64,000 bases of DNA from CAYMKL01 sp964390805 (GCA_964390805.1 CAYMKL010000018.1:9802-73801), one strand, 5' to 3'. Positions 9,053-22,300 are shown, counted from the stretch's first letter. The notes: a model not told the origin generated them from the sequence alone. Numbers and translations: made by a program.

Positions 9053-9140
9053 CCCACTCCACCAATCTACCGATCTACCAATCCACGAATTCACGAATCT
9101 ACCAATCTACCGATCTCCCAGTCTGCCGATCCACCGATTC
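9053..9140 (-). repeat. Short-unit imperfect tandem repeat, 'accaatctaccgatct' type
   Basis: About 88 bases made of degenerate copies of an 8-base-like unit (ccaatcta / ccgatcta / ccacgaat). The left part is intergenic. The right part is translated as the last residues of the DUF4129 protein. Similar arrays with other unit sequences occur elsewhere in the window. Confidence 0.8.
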
Positions 9141-10679
9141 AGCTTTGCGCCTGAGGGCCTGTAGCGCAGCCCGCACCCGTTTCCAGATGGCGCGCACACG
9201 GCGGTCCTGCTCTCGGTCGAACGTCTGGGGACTGTAACGGGCCTCTACAAAGGCCTGGGTCAGCGAGGTCAGATCCTGGCGTGCTTCCGGTAGTTTTGGC
9301 CCCAAGGTCTCATCGTATTCATAGGGCGTCTCACTGCCTCGGCGAGGGTAGCCTTGCCGGCGTGCCCGTTCCACGATGCTCAGGTAATAGTAGAGGATGC
9401 GCTCGCGGGGTGATAGCGCGCCCAGCCGGAAGAAGCGGAATGGTTTCTTGGACGATCTGGGCCGTGCCCACTGCAGCGACAACCGTCGCGGGATGTGCTG
9501 GCCGGCGGCCTCTGCCAACCCAAGCAGGCCGCGCCAGAGGGCGATCAGGAAATCGCGCAATGCGCGAATTGGCCTGCGGCTGGCTAGGGCCTGCAGTAGT
9601 TCGGGATGGTCGCGCAGGTAACTGCGGATCACGTAGAAGAGCATCCCCAGGGCGGCTGGCCAGAAGAGAAGCGATCGCAGGATCTCGAGCCAATCGGGGG
9701 CAGCACCCTGATGGGGTTCCTGTCGGAGCAGTTGCGGCGGCGGGAGTTCAGCCTGAGGTGCGAGTGGCTCACGGCCAAACAGCCTTGATATCAGCGACGC
9801 CAGCCAAGCGAAGGGATATAAGATAAGGGTGAAGAGTAGCGTAGCGCCATAGGCAAGGATCTGGATGACCGTGGCTACTGCGTCCAGGAGGCCCACCGTG
9901 TAACTTGTTGGAAGCAGGAAGGCCAGCAACGCCGCCAGGCCGATGAAGGCCAGGCTATAGCGCACCCAGCGACCGGCCAGATCGTTGCCCACCGTGATCT
10001 CCTGCGCCTGCCACTGTTTGCGCAACCAGGTGAAGTGCACCTGCCCCAGCATCACCAGGCCCAGCAGGAAGTAGACCAGCACGTTGAGCACCAGGCCCGG
10101 CACCGGGGGACGGCTCAGGTTCAACAGGGCGGCGATCCCAATCCGGGTGACGCCGGTCGCAATCAGCAACACCGTCCCACCCCAAAAGAAGCGATGGGTA
10201 AGGCTCTCTGTGGGGGAGACATAGAGAACGGTACGTTCGGGGGGCGCGTAGAGTCGTTCCAGGTCACGGATGGTCTGGGTAGAAGCCCGCCAGGAGAGGA
10301 CGGCCAAGACGAAGGCAACGACTGTTTCAGGATCAATGACTGCTAGCGGGTCGCGGGGCCAGGTTTGGATGTCTGCCATTATTGCAGCCCACGAGTCGCC
10401 TATGTAGCCAGCGATCTTGAGCAGAATGAAGAACATCGCCAGCTCGACTACGCGGAATCGCAGGGCATCGGTGGTGTGCCACACCCATCTGGCTCGCACC
10501 AATCGGTACGAATAGTTGGCCTCTACTGCCGCCAGCACACAACCGACGACGAGGTAGGTTCCGTTCCAGGCCGGAGCGAACAGGCGCACCAATTCCACTA
10601 ACGACAGGGCGACGCACCCGAACATCGCCCCGATCACCAGCGGGCGAAACAGGTTTTCTAGCCACGGAGTACGCTTCAT
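9099..10679 (-). CDS. DUF4129 domain membrane protein
   Basis: About 526 residues. The N-terminal ~300 residues hold seven or so hydrophobic segments. After a Pro-rich linker (APQAELPPPQLLRQ) there is one more helix and a C-terminal cytoplasmic domain with SPRERILYYYLSIVERARRQ and GSETPYEYDETL, the DUF4129 signature. Such proteins accompany MoxR ATPase and DUF58 proteins in operons linked to assembly of membrane or extracellular complexes, and are often fused to transglutaminase-like domains; that domain is absent here. Start: ATG 10679 overlaps the DUF58 stop by four bases (ATGA); a GTG lies two codons further up. The last ~15 residues (ESVDRQTGRSVDW) are encoded by an intergenic-type tandem repeat, so the natural C-terminus may have been extended. 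Confidence 0.85.
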   Translation of the reverse strand: MKRTPWLENLFRPLVIGAMFGCVALSLVELVRLFAPAWNGTYLVVGCVLAAVEANYSYRLVRARWVWHTTDALRFRVVELAMFFILLKIAGYIGDSWAAIMADIQTWPRDPLAVIDPETVVAFVLAVLSWRASTQTIRDLERLYAPPERTVLYVSPTESLTHRFFWGGTVLLIATGVTRIGIAALLNLSRPPVPGLVLNVLVYFLLGLVMLGQVHFTWLRKQWQAQEITVGNDLAGRWVRYSLAFIGLAALLAFLLPTSYTVGLLDAVATVIQILAYGATLLFTLILYPFAWLASLISRLFGREPLAPQAELPPPQLLRQEPHQGAAPDWLEILRSLLFWPAALGMLFYVIRSYLRDHPELLQALASRRPIRALRDFLIALWRGLLGLAEAAGQHIPRRLSLQWARPRSSKKPFRFFRLGALSPRERILYYYLSIVERARRQGYPRRGSETPYEYDETLGPKLPEARQDLTSLTQAFVEARYSPQTFDREQDRRVRAIWKRVRAALQALRRKAESVDRQTGRSVDW

Positions 10680-11860
10680 CGCCACGTCTCCAAATCGCGA
10701 TCACGCCATACCCGATGAATGGGCACTCCAAGCACATCGGCCCGCTGCTGCAGTTGGGCCGACGGGCGGGCCGACTGGACCAGAATCAGGGCGACGGCGA
10801 ACCCGGACCGCCGCAGATAGGCCAGGGTGTCGAACAACTCCTCGCTCTCGCGGCCGGTGATCACCGATAGCGTGGTCCCCCACGAAAGCTTCACGCTCTC
10901 GCGACGCAGCAAGTCCACGAAGGCCGTCCCTGAGGCGACCTGCACCCGGGCCAACACCTCCAGTAGGGACATCAGGTGCGCACGCTCAGAGCGCGGAGGG
11001 AAGTAAAACTGGGCCTGTTGTTCCGACAGTGGGTCCAATGCCTCGGTGATCAAGCCCGCTGGTAGCCCCTCTCTGATAATGATGTGGTTGGCAATTGAGG
11101 CGGCGACGACGATGGCCAGTTCGCTGGCCGTGGTTCGCTGGCGACGTTCGTAACCCGCTTCGTCCAGGTCGAGGCAGATCAGGGTTTCGCGGGCGATGGC
11201 GGGTTGGTATTGCTTCACCACCAACCGTCCAGCGCTGGCCGTCGCCGTCCAGTGAATGCGACGGAGAGAGTCTCCCCGCTGGTAGTCGCGCACGCCCATC
11301 ACCCGAGCCGGATCCTCAAACAGGTGCCAGCGGGCAGGCAGCGCCACCAGTGGGGAGCGCGTAGGCAGGCCCAACTGCTGGAGAGGGATCACCCGAGGGT
11401 AGACGATGACGTGCTCTGGCGCCATCCGTACCTGCACTTGGCGCATAATCCCCAGCAGATCGCCGGTTTCCATCCTCAGCGGGCCGATGGGGTAGTAGCC
11501 TCGCCGATGGCAGTGAAGTGTGTAGTGGAAGTGCCGCCGCTCGCGCGGGCCCAGGCTGACCACTTCCCGATAGAAGGGAGGCACAGTGAGCTCTACGGGC
11601 AGTGACTCGTGCACCTCCAGCCAGGGGATGGGCAGCCAGCCGAGGTTGTGCACCACCATATCCACCCTCACCTGGTCGCCGCAGAAGGCGCGGTCCGTGA
11701 AACGCCGTTGGGCGCGCAGTTGATGTACCGTCCGCCGTGTCCAGACACGCGCAAGCAGATAGACGGCGAAAAAGAGATAGACGATGGTGAAGAAGAAGTC
11801 TACGCGTAAGAAAGCAGCGATGACGAATAGGATTAGCAAGAAGGGCACAAAGCTTCGCAT
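10676..11860 (-). CDS. DUF58 domain protein
   Basis: A 394-residue protein. Two short hydrophobic segments at the N-terminus (FVPFLLILFVIAAFLRVDFF, VYLFFAVYLLARV) are followed by a beta-rich region. The DUF58 signature is GVRDYQRGDSLRRIHWTATA, then LVVKQYQPAIARETLICLDL with a vWA-like start. DUF58 proteins are partners of MoxR ATPases. The gene follows moxR by 67 bases, which hold a CGTGAAA-type repeat, and overlaps the DUF4129 gene. The three genes thus form the classic MoxR/DUF58/DUF4129 set. Confidence 0.93.
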   Translation of the reverse strand: MRSFVPFLLILFVIAAFLRVDFFFTIVYLFFAVYLLARVWTRRTVHQLRAQRRFTDRAFCGDQVRVDMVVHNLGWLPIPWLEVHESLPVELTVPPFYREVVSLGPRERRHFHYTLHCHRRGYYPIGPLRMETGDLLGIMRQVQVRMAPEHVIVYPRVIPLQQLGLPTRSPLVALPARWHLFEDPARVMGVRDYQRGDSLRRIHWTATASAGRLVVKQYQPAIARETLICLDLDEAGYERRQRTTASELAIVVAASIANHIIIREGLPAGLITEALDPLSEQQAQFYFPPRSERAHLMSLLEVLARVQVASGTAFVDLLRRESVKLSWGTTLSVITGRESEELFDTLAYLRRSGFAVALILVQSARPSAQLQQRADVLGVPIHRVWRDRDLETWR

Positions 11861-11861
11861 G

Positions 11862-11927
11862 GTGTTGCTCGTGAAACGTGAAACGTAAAACGTGAAACGT
11901 AATTAAATCTGGCTCTTCAATTACGTT

Positions 11928-11940
<13 letters not shown>
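11862..11940. repeat. Short-unit tandem repeat, 'cgtgaaacgtgaaa' type
   Basis: Degenerate copies of an 8-9 base unit (cgtgaaa, cgtaaaa) with an inverted continuation (ttacgttttatgctttacg). It fills the moxR-DUF58 spacer and encodes the last few residues (RKA and stop) of MoxR. Confidence 0.8.
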
Positions 11941-12884
<944 letters not shown>

Positions 12885-12964
12885 GGATCCTCTCCTTTCG
12901 TCTTGTGTGAACCTCCCTCGGGCGGAAGGCTCTGGGGAGGCCGAGCAGGTGATGCTTGCCCTTA

Positions 12965-12993
12965 AGTATAGCATAGACTTGCATCGGAGACAA
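12965..12993 (-). promoter_or_regulatory. Candidate sigma-70 promoter for the moxR operon
   Basis: On the minus strand TTGTCT (12993-12988), a 17-base spacer and TATACT (12970-12965). The -10 is one base from consensus and the spacer is optimal. It lies 80 bases upstream of the moxR GTG and is divergent from the promoter of the giant gene. Confidence 0.6.
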
Positions 12994-13005
12994 TAATGAG
13001 GAGTT

Positions 13006-13022
13006 CTGGTGATTGCCCATAT
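13006..13022 (+). repeat. Left copy of an inverted repeat flanking the giant gene
   Basis: CTGGTGATTGCCCATAT. The reverse complement of 31332-31348, beyond the other end of the giant gene, matches it at 16 of 17 bases. A partial copy (GGTGATTACCCAC) is at 31191-31203. Confidence 0.6.
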
Positions 13023-13075
13023 TTGCAAACCATCTAGGACAAATGCGATTGCCCTAGGATTGCCCTCCTGAGGGC

Positions 13076-13104
13076 TTGACAACGGGATGGGAAGGAAGTA
13101 TAAT
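13076..13104 (+). promoter_or_regulatory. Perfect-consensus sigma-70 promoter of the giant gene
   Basis: TTGACA (13076-13081), 17-base spacer, TATAAT (13099-13104). Both hexamers and the spacing match the housekeeping consensus exactly. Transcription should start near 13111, leaving a ~190-base leader before ATG 13302. Putative operator repeats (GATTGCCC copies and the GCCCTC/GAGGGC palindrome) lie immediately upstream. Confidence 0.85.
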
Positions 13105-13301
13105 ACTGATAATTGTCCATTCCACTATCTGTTCTTCGCTGAGGCATCTGTACTTCAGCTCCATCCACCACATCTTCGCGGCCAGGGGACCTCGAGTTTA
13201 GGTCTGTTTGCGCTTCAAGGAGATGTGTACTTGAGAGACACTGATCGCTTTCCCATCGGGCAAGGTGGTCAGCGTTTTTCTTTATAAGGAGGGTAGTCGA
13301 A

Positions 13302-16300
13302 ATGTCGTACTCACGCAGAACCACAAACCGTCTTCCGCTCTTCGCCGTGGGATTGGTCACTCTGGCCGTCAGCTTGCCCACTATTGTGCGATCGGCTCAG
13401 CCGTCCAACGCGGTGATCGAGGCGTTGGAGAACGCGCGCGCGATTGGCGCCGGACGTTTCACCGCACACGTGGAGCAGACACTCATTCCGCGCCCGCTCC
13501 CCAGCATGATCGGCCAGACTGACCAGCGTGCCGACATCCTCATTGAGGGCGAGGTTACGTCGCCCGAGCACGCCCGCCTGAGCATATTGCCGACGGGCGG
13601 CGGGCTCAACGTGCCCCCGATCAACTTGGTGCGGGAGGGCGCTGATACCTACATGCTCCGGGATGGTGAGAGAGTCCCGGTGCAGAACCCACTCGGCGCG
13701 ATTGCTCCTACATCCGACTTCCTGGGCTACCTGCTCGCTGCCGAGAACGTGCGGCCAATAGCAGGCGATGCTCGAGATGGCTTGGCTGGCTATGCCTTTG
13801 ACATCAATGGACCTCGACTCGCTCTTGAGGTTCGCGACTGGCTCCAAAGGCAACTCCAGGCCTCAGGGGACCTCGTACCGCCCCCCGGTGTTACCCTGTC
13901 TCCTTCGCCCGTTCTACAGAGCATGAGCGGGAAAGGCGAGCTATGGGTGGGTGACGACGGACTGCCAGTCCGACAGGTCCTGGCGATCGAATTGCCAGAG
14001 ATCACCGATGCCTACGGAGCGCAAGCACACATCACGGTGAAGTTCAGCTTCGATCAACGGGAGCAGCTCGCGGCGGCAGTGCCGTTCGCTCATCATCTGG
14101 CAAGCGTCCTGCGCTCAGCCGTTATGCCGAGTGACTTGGCCCTGCTGCTTGTGGCGGTATCCCTCGCGTGTCTCTTCTTCTCGGTGAGGAATCGCCGGTG
14201 GACTTACCGGCTGGTTGTGTTGCCGGTGACTCTGAGCCTGATTGCGACGCCATTGCTGCACGCAAGATCGTATCACTTGTTCCAGGCGCGCCTGGCCAGT
14301 GCTGCCCAAGTCCAGACCATAGCCGAGGCATTGGATTCGACGTCCGCGATGCCTGGGTCGGCCGTTGAGGAGACCAGGATCCCCGAGAGGGTTCTGATCA
14401 GCGGCAGCGGACCGGATTCCACGCTGTCTCCCAAGTGCGGCGACGGCGAAGTGTCAGAGGACTCGGACGCAGATGGGCTGAACGATGCGGCCGAGTACTG
14501 CCTCGGAACGGACCCGTATCTCGCAGACAGCGATCGCGACCTTGTGCCCGACAAGGTGGAGATCGATGGATTCGCGTTTGGAGACACGATGGTCTATGGC
14601 AATCCGCTCAGACCCGACTCGAATAGCGATGGACTGGTGGATGGGGAGGAGTGGCCAGTGCCGTGGGGGACAGTGCCGGAGCTGGCGGACGTCGCCGACA
14701 GCACGGACCCTGATGGCGATGGAGTACCGAACCTCTGGGACGACGACAATGACGGCGACCTGGTACCGGACGCTCTCGACCTGTCACCCTTCTCGTACGT
14801 CGCCAACGCTTCAACCTTCACATTAAGCACGCAGGGTGGCGGCTACGGCGGCTACCAGTACATCGAGGTGCAACTGCGGCCGGACACAGAGAGCCATCTG
14901 CGCGTCGGCAACATCGGCCTGGACTGGCCGATGGATGACAAGGGGCAGATCCAGGACAATGCCAGCGGCGATACAGACCTACAGCTGAGGCCTATGCTCA
15001 AGGTGCGCACCGACCAAGTGCCCCCGCGGGATCTTGCTCGGCGCTATGGTGCCTCTATCTTCACCGAGGGCGGCGAGAAGTACCTGTATGCACCGCTTGT
15101 CGAAGTTCGAGATGGTGCTCGAGTGGTGGCGTTCGCGGCCAAGGTCGCGTATCCGCCCGACCAGCTCGCCGACATCCGCTGGGAAGAAGTTAAGGTTGTC
15201 TGGCTACTGCAGCGCGCCGCTGATCCCGCCGCAGGGGTCTCCTCGTCAACCATCGTGCAAACCTATGACGGGGGTGATTTCAGGGTCACCGGCCTTTCGG
15301 TGACCAAGAGCGGCAGCTATAGCAGCGCCATTCTGGGTACGCCTGGAACACCTAACGACGACACGGATCTGTTCAACGTCTACCTTGGGCTCAGTGCTAC
15401 GTTCATGTCCAATCAACGGCCAGATCTGGAGGAAATCTGGTATCGCTTCGATGGCCCGTACACGCCCCCGATGCAAACGTGGGGTGTCGCATCAGATGAC
15501 GTCGTCATCGACCTGCCCGAAGACCCATACCGCCACACGGATGAAGGCATCGCGCGCACGAACGAGCGGCTCGTGGCCTTCCTGGGCCGCTACAGCTATC
15601 CAATCGAATCCAGGCCCTCGCTGCTCCTGGCTCTTCAACAAGACAGCGGTACCTTCAACCTGGATGAGGCCGGGAGTGTCCGGGCGGCGGCCGAAGTAGT
15701 GGTCAACCTAGCAGAGATACCCATTATGACGATGCGAGGCCTGAAGCGTGTGAGCTTCGCCTACGAGGGCGATCCCTCCTGGCCCTGGCGGGCCCTTTCC
15801 TTCTACGAGAACCTGCAGCTCGTCCGCGAGCGTTACGCGGATCTCTCCTCAAGTCTCGAGCAGCTCCAGGAAGACTACCCAAACCTCACAGAGGCACTGC
15901 TGAGACAAGTTGTCTACAGCTTCTACGCTGCATCCTCAGTCAGTGAGATGGCGATCATCGCCATGGAGGGGGAACCGCTTGCTCCGGACGAGCCGCTAGC
16001 TGCGCTGGATGAAGCGACCTTTGAGCGTCTGACATCCGACGCCGCGAAACTGCCGGAGTACTTGCTTGACGCAACTGATCTGATCCGGCCCGGCCAAGCG
16101 GGGTACAGCGAGCGGCCCTACTCGTTTGAGCTCGGGGCTCAGGAGGCTGAGCGCTCTGGCGGATTAAGAGAGTGGCTCAACGCAGACGAGTTGTGGGAGG
16201 CGATTGACGCGATGGACTCATCACCGGCTGCGAAGAGGATTGCCAAAGTCTTGGTAAGGGACCTGAAGGCTGCTCTAAAGGTGAATAAGGCCGTCAAGGC

Positions 16301-19300
16301 GGTGAGTTTTGGCTTGCGCACCGGACGCTGGGGCGCAGTGAAGCAGGTAGGGAAAATAGTGAAGCAGGCGAAGGGGGTCCTCAAGAAGCTCACCAAATCC
16401 CTGGGCGCCATCGGATGTGCTGTCAGTGTGGGTCTAATCTGGGTCCAATTCGGGCTATCCACCAACTGGGACAGCGCCCTCGCCATCGAGGTGGGCGTCA
16501 AGACTGCGGTCATCGCCTCGATTGTCACCATCACGCTGTTCGTGATCAGCCTCAACCCTGTGGGAGCCGTGTTGATGGCAGTCCTCGCAGTGGCCGAGTT
16601 CTTCGTGATGGTCTTCGCAGACATCAGCATCATGGAGTATATGATCAAGGGCATCTACAGGGCGGAGGAAGTGACTCGCCTGGATCCTGACTCGATCGCC
16701 TTCACCGATTTCGGGGCCGGGCCCGCCGACCCCGAGCGGGGCTTGGTGGCCGGCAACAGCTACAGGATCAGCGACCAGTTCAGAGGTGATCTGCAAATCG
16801 TGACAGATGACGGGCTGGCCTCGTGGTGGGGCAAGCGGAAGAGCTACGTTCGCGGGGAATACGATGCGAGGGCAGAAGGGGCTACCGCCAGCCCTTGGTA
16901 TCGCTATCCCAACTGCCGTGTTGAAGACGACAAGGTGGCGTGCAGCAACGATTTGTTTGCGGAGTACGCGCTGACAGTTGGAAGGAACAGGCATCTCGAG
17001 TTCAAGCCCAAGGTTACGGCAAGGACGTACATGCAGGAGTGCGTGTTCTGGGGGATCTGTTGGGCCAGAGGAGAGACCACGACTTATGACGAGTGGGACT
17101 GGCAGTCGCTCTACCTCGATGTGCTGCCGAGCGAACTCGACGAACTCCTGGCAAACGAGCTTCTGGAGGGGGTGATACTGCTTGATTCGGATGGCGATGG
17201 GCTCACCGACAGCGAGGAAACACCAGACAATGCCCTCACATGGGACAGCGACGGAGATGGCTTGTCCGACTGGTACGAGATTCGCTTGGGCTCGAACCCG
17301 GACAAAAGGGACACGGACGATGATGGTCTTGACGATGGCATTGAAGACCGGATCGGCACGTCTATCGGAAAGATGAATGGAGAGGAGCCCAGTTCGGACT
17401 CGGACGGAGACCATCTCAACGACGTGCAGGAGGCGTATCCGGACGGAGGATGGCAGATCTCACTCCCAGGAGTCGAGGGCGAAGTACAGGTGTTCTCTGA
17501 CCCCTTGGAGAAAGACGCTGACGGCGATGGCTTGTGTGACTCCGTCGAGAGCGATTACGGCACCAGTCCGTATGCATACAACGATGCGCCACGCCTGACA
17601 CTTGACGCCGTGCCGCTAGCGATTGGCGAAGTCGCAACAGTGCCCACGGTGTACGTCGAGGCCGGCGATGGTGTGGAGATTGTGGCCGCGCTGGATAGCG
17701 TCGGACCGGTGCCGGTGGATACTACGCTCGAGATCTGCCTGCCGGGCATGCTGGTTCCGCAAAGCGGAGTCCTATCAGGGGATCGCGACGAGGCACCTTC
17801 TGTTTCGACCAGCTGCAACGGCTACGCTTGGTCGTTCTCTGGCGACAACAGCTTGATGCTCTGGGAACGCGCCACTGTCACAATTACTGCCGACGTAGTC
17901 TATGAGGGAAGCAGTACAGGCTCAATCGAGGCTCGGCTGCCATATGAGATCGGCGATACCACCGCGTCAGGACTGCTGGTGACGATCCCTGTCGTCCGAG
18001 ATGACAACCCGCCATGGATCACCGTCCTCGAGCCGCAACACGGCGAGCTGCTGGGAGGAGGTGTCAACTTCTTCGTGATCGGCGGCCGAGCCGGGGACGT
18101 CTCGACCTGGGTGGAGAGCGTGGAAATGGTGGTCACCGACGGCAATGGTGGAGAGGTCGGTCGCCCCGAAGTGGTGGGCACAAGCGATTGGGCCTGCTCA
18201 TGGGAGTTACCGCCAGACGGTCCGTACACGTTGACCGCTCGTGCATACGATCACGTTGGCCACAGTTTCGAGCAATCCGTCCAGGTGACGATAGACAACA
18301 CCCCTCCTTCACTAGCCCTTGATACAGGGGTCGGCAACATCGTGAGCGGTGACAGCACAGACGTGATCACCGTCCACTTGTCCGGAAGCGCCAGCGACGA
18401 CGGCGGCACCGGGTTGTCTCGGGTGCAAGTGAGCACCGACGGGAGGCCCTGGCGCGAGGTGTGGGCCGAGGCCGGCGGCCAGACTCATGTGCAATGGAGC
18501 ACAGACTGGCGTCTTCCCAGCGAGGATTCTGCGCAGGGCAAGCATACCGTCTCCGTCCGCGCCCGGGACCGGGCAGGTAACGAGGGCACGTTGAGCGAGA
18601 CGATCACGGTCGACGTGGTTGCTCCAACCAGTGAGTTGACCGACCGTACGTTCTTGCACGCCCCACCCCACTTCAAGGCGGGTGACGAGGTCGAACTGGA
18701 CGGAGTGGCGAATGACGCAGGCCGGGTGCCGCCGCCGCCGCGCCCGGCCGAGCTGAACGGCGTGTTGGATAGCATCACCGATGCCACCATCTGGCTCGGC
18801 CTGTCCGAGCAAGGTGAGGACGATGAGGGTGTGAGCGTGACGTGGCTCGGGGACTTCAACGGCGACCGATTGAGCGATCTGGCCGTGGGATTGCCGGCCG
18901 CAAGTAGCCCGGAAGGGCGCGTGATCATCGTGTCGGGCCGGGCTGGCGGATGGCCGGTGCCGGATCAACCCGAACTACTGCGCAACAGCCGAACGTCGTT
19001 CGTCGGGGCTGCTGGTGCCAGGATCGGCGCCAGCCTGACGGCTGCAGGAGATGTTGATGGTGACGGGTTCAGCGATCTGCTGGTCGGCGATCCGAGCAAC
19101 AATCGCGCTTTCCTGATCTTCGGTCAGCCTGGTGCGATGGGGCGCGATCTTGTGCTGGACGGGCCGGATGCACCGCGTTGGATCGTCATCCGTGCGCCTG
19201 CCGGCGAAGAGATCGGCGTTTCCTTGGCTGCTGCGGGCGACGTCAACGGGGACGGCTACGACGACCTGCTAATAGGGGCGTCGGGAGTGCAACACAGAGC

Positions 19301-22300
19301 CTACCTCTTGCTGGGACAATCGCGGCAGACTTCGCCGCCTTGGGATGAAGAGCTTCAGGTGGGGGACCATGCGGCGGCGGTGATCAGCCTCGATCAGAGT
19401 GTATCTCGGTTGGCCGGCGTGGGGGACATGGATGACGATGGTCTCGATGAGTTCGCCGCGGTTGTCGGAAATGAGGTCATTCTCTACGCCGGGAGCAGCA
19501 TCTCGTACACAGCCTCAAGCAGGCATCCGCTCACAACGGACGTTGGTCTTGGGGGCGCCATCGCCGCTTTCGAAAGCGCTACCGACTCGCCGCCGATCGC
19601 TGCGCTTGGTGATGTAGTTGGTGATGCAGACGGAGATGATCTGGCCGACTTCGCCTACGTGGATGGTGGAGACGTGCTGCTGATCTCCGGTGACAAACAG
19701 TGTCAATGGGGGGTACAGAGCGTGGGTAGCTTCTCGTCCACTCCCCGCTTCCTGGCGGCACCAGGTGACGTGGATGCTGACGAATACAACGATGTACTGG
19801 TTGGCACGGATGACGGAAACGCGTCGCTGATTCTGGCGTCGGATCTCACCAGGGCTGCGGCGACGCTGACCGGCGTGTTGGCCGCGGCCTCTGTGCCGTA
19901 CGCGGCTGGGGGCGACATCAACAGCGATGGTTCGTCTGACCTGCTGCTGGTGCCAGGCGAAATGCCAGTGGGTGCAGGCGCTGCCAAAGTCGATTTCGGT
20001 GAGCTGCCTCAGATAGCGCTGGACGCGCTTCCCACGAGCGTCAGTTCTGCTGCCGCCGGATCCAGGGGCTCCGAGGGCTCAGGCGCCGGGCATCCAGCCA
20101 AGATGACGGGGCACTCCGTTGCGTCCGGTCCAACCAGCGACACCTTCTACGTAGACGATGGCTATTGTGGAAGCTGCGCAAACGGCGGGCACACCTGGGG
20201 ACTGGATGCGTTCTCCAGAATCCAAGATGCGGTGGATGCGGCTGACGGTGCGGGCGACACGGTCATCATAGGGCCCGGAGTTTACGCTGCATTCGATGTC
20301 AGCGGTCCCGCGAAGCACGATCTTGAGGTGCGTGGTGTCAACGCCGACGCGGTCTATGTTGATGGGGACGATGGCGACTACGCTGCAAGCGTTGCAGACT
20401 GCACGTCAGTGACGATCGCGGACATGACGCTGCGCAATGCAAACAGCGGAGTGCTGCTCAAGAACGCCGGTCGACTGGGGTACGAGGTCCTGGACAACCG
20501 AACTGTGCTCGAAGGGTTGGTGATCCACAACTGCGCCAATGCGCTGAGCATGGATCGCCCAAGCACCGCTGTGGTGCGACAGAGCACGCTGGTGGTGGAT
20601 GGGCAGGGCGGTGGTGCCCTGGTAGCTGTGGATGGACCGCCGGACGAGGACGTGTTGCCGAGCTGGGAGGCGTTGTCACCTGTGCCTGAGCCTATCGGCG
20701 ACGGTGGTGCGCTGGTTCGAGCCGGCGACGTCTTCTACGCGGTGCCCGGCGACGGCAGCACGGCGGTGTACGCCGTCGTCGACCCCGAGCAGACCTGGAT
20801 CACCTTCGACCGGATCGTAGTGCACGCCGAGAGCGATCCCTGGGGGGCGGAATTCAGAATCAAGCTCAACGACGAGGAAGTGTGGCTTGGTGGAGGCCTG
20901 GAGGCGGGTGACGAGAGGGCCATCAACGTCAGCAGAGCTGTGCACCCCGGGGCTTGGCACAGGATAGAGGTGGAAGAGGATGACTCTTGGCCTAATGATG
21001 ATGACTGGCTAGGCTACACGTGGGTGTACAGCACGCCAGGCAGCGGCAGCCACCGGTTCAGCCGAGGCGGTGACGACGTTACCGTCTACTGGACCGTCCA
21101 CAAGTGGCACTGGGAAGCCACGCAGCCGGCGCCAGTGGCCATAGACGATCGGATCGCTACAGCAGGGGACGCCGGGGGTAGCTTGTGGCTGGCGGACTCC
21201 TTCTACTGGAAGTCCCTCGACGGCGGCTTGAACCACTGGGTCTGGGCCATCGCCGTGGCCGATAATGGGGACGTCTACGCTGGCGGACGGTTCACGGACC
21301 ATATCGCCCGCTGGGATGCTGATGAAGACCAGTGGTACGCCCTCGGCGGCGGCCTGAACGGCAACGTCCGGGCCATCGCCGTGGCCGATAGCGGGGACGT
21401 CTACGCTGGCGGAGAGTTCACGGACCATATCGCCCGCTGGGATGCCGATGAAGGGGGTTGGCACGCCCTCGGCGGCGGCCTGAACGGCAACGTCCGGGCC
21501 ATCGCCGTGGCCGATAGCGGGGACGTCTACGCTGGTGGATCCTTCCAGGACGCCGGCGGGGATCTCTCCGCCGACAAGATCGCCCGCTGGGATGGCTTGT
21601 CCTGGCACGCCCTCGGCGGTGGCCTGAACGGCGCCGTCGAGGCCATCGCCGTGGCCGATAACGGGGACGTCTACGCTGGTGGATCCTTCCAGGACGCCGG
21701 CGGGGATCTCTCCGCCGACAAGATCGCCCGCTGGGATGGCTTGTCCTGGCACGCCCTCGACGGCGGCAGGAACGACTGGGTCCTCGCCATCGCCGTGGCC
21801 GATAACGGGGATGTCTACGCTGGTGGATGGTTCACGGGCTATCTCGCCCGCTGGGATGCCGATGAAGGGGGTTGGCACGCCCTCGGCGGCGGCCTGCCGT
21901 GGGTGGTCTGGGCCATCGCTGTGGCCGATAACGGGGACGTTTACGCCGGTGGAGCCTTCTGGGACGCCGGCGGGGATCTCTCCGCCGACAACATCGCCCG
22001 CTGGGATGCTGATGAAGACCAGTGGCACGCCCTCGGCGGTGGCCTGCTGTCGTCGGTCTATGCCATCGCTGTGGCCGATAACGGGGACGTTTACGCCGGT
22101 GGAGCCTTCTGGGACGCCGGCGGGAATCTCTCCGCCGACCGCATCGCTCGCTTCCATCCGCAGTCGATGTTTGCCTACGACGGCGCTACCTGGCGCCCGA
22201 AGGAGCCTCCAGTGGCAAGCTGGGGTACGGCGCGGATAGCCAGCGACGGCTCGGAGCGGTTGTATTTGCTGACAGACAGCGGCAGCATGTTTGCGTACCA

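Larger units (their letters stand above)
12885..13301. other. Divergent intergenic region between moxR and the giant gene
   Basis: This 417-base gap holds the two divergent promoters, three copies of GATTGCCC (13011, 13047, 13058; the last two 11 bases apart, one helical turn), and a 6-base inverted repeat GCCCTC-ct-GAGGGC (13062-13075) that abuts the -35 box of the giant gene. It also holds a ~190-base untranslated leader in which no known riboswitch was recognised. The leader ends in a strong ribosome-binding site, TAAGGAGGG (13285-13293), 8 bases before ATG 13302. Confidence 0.7.
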
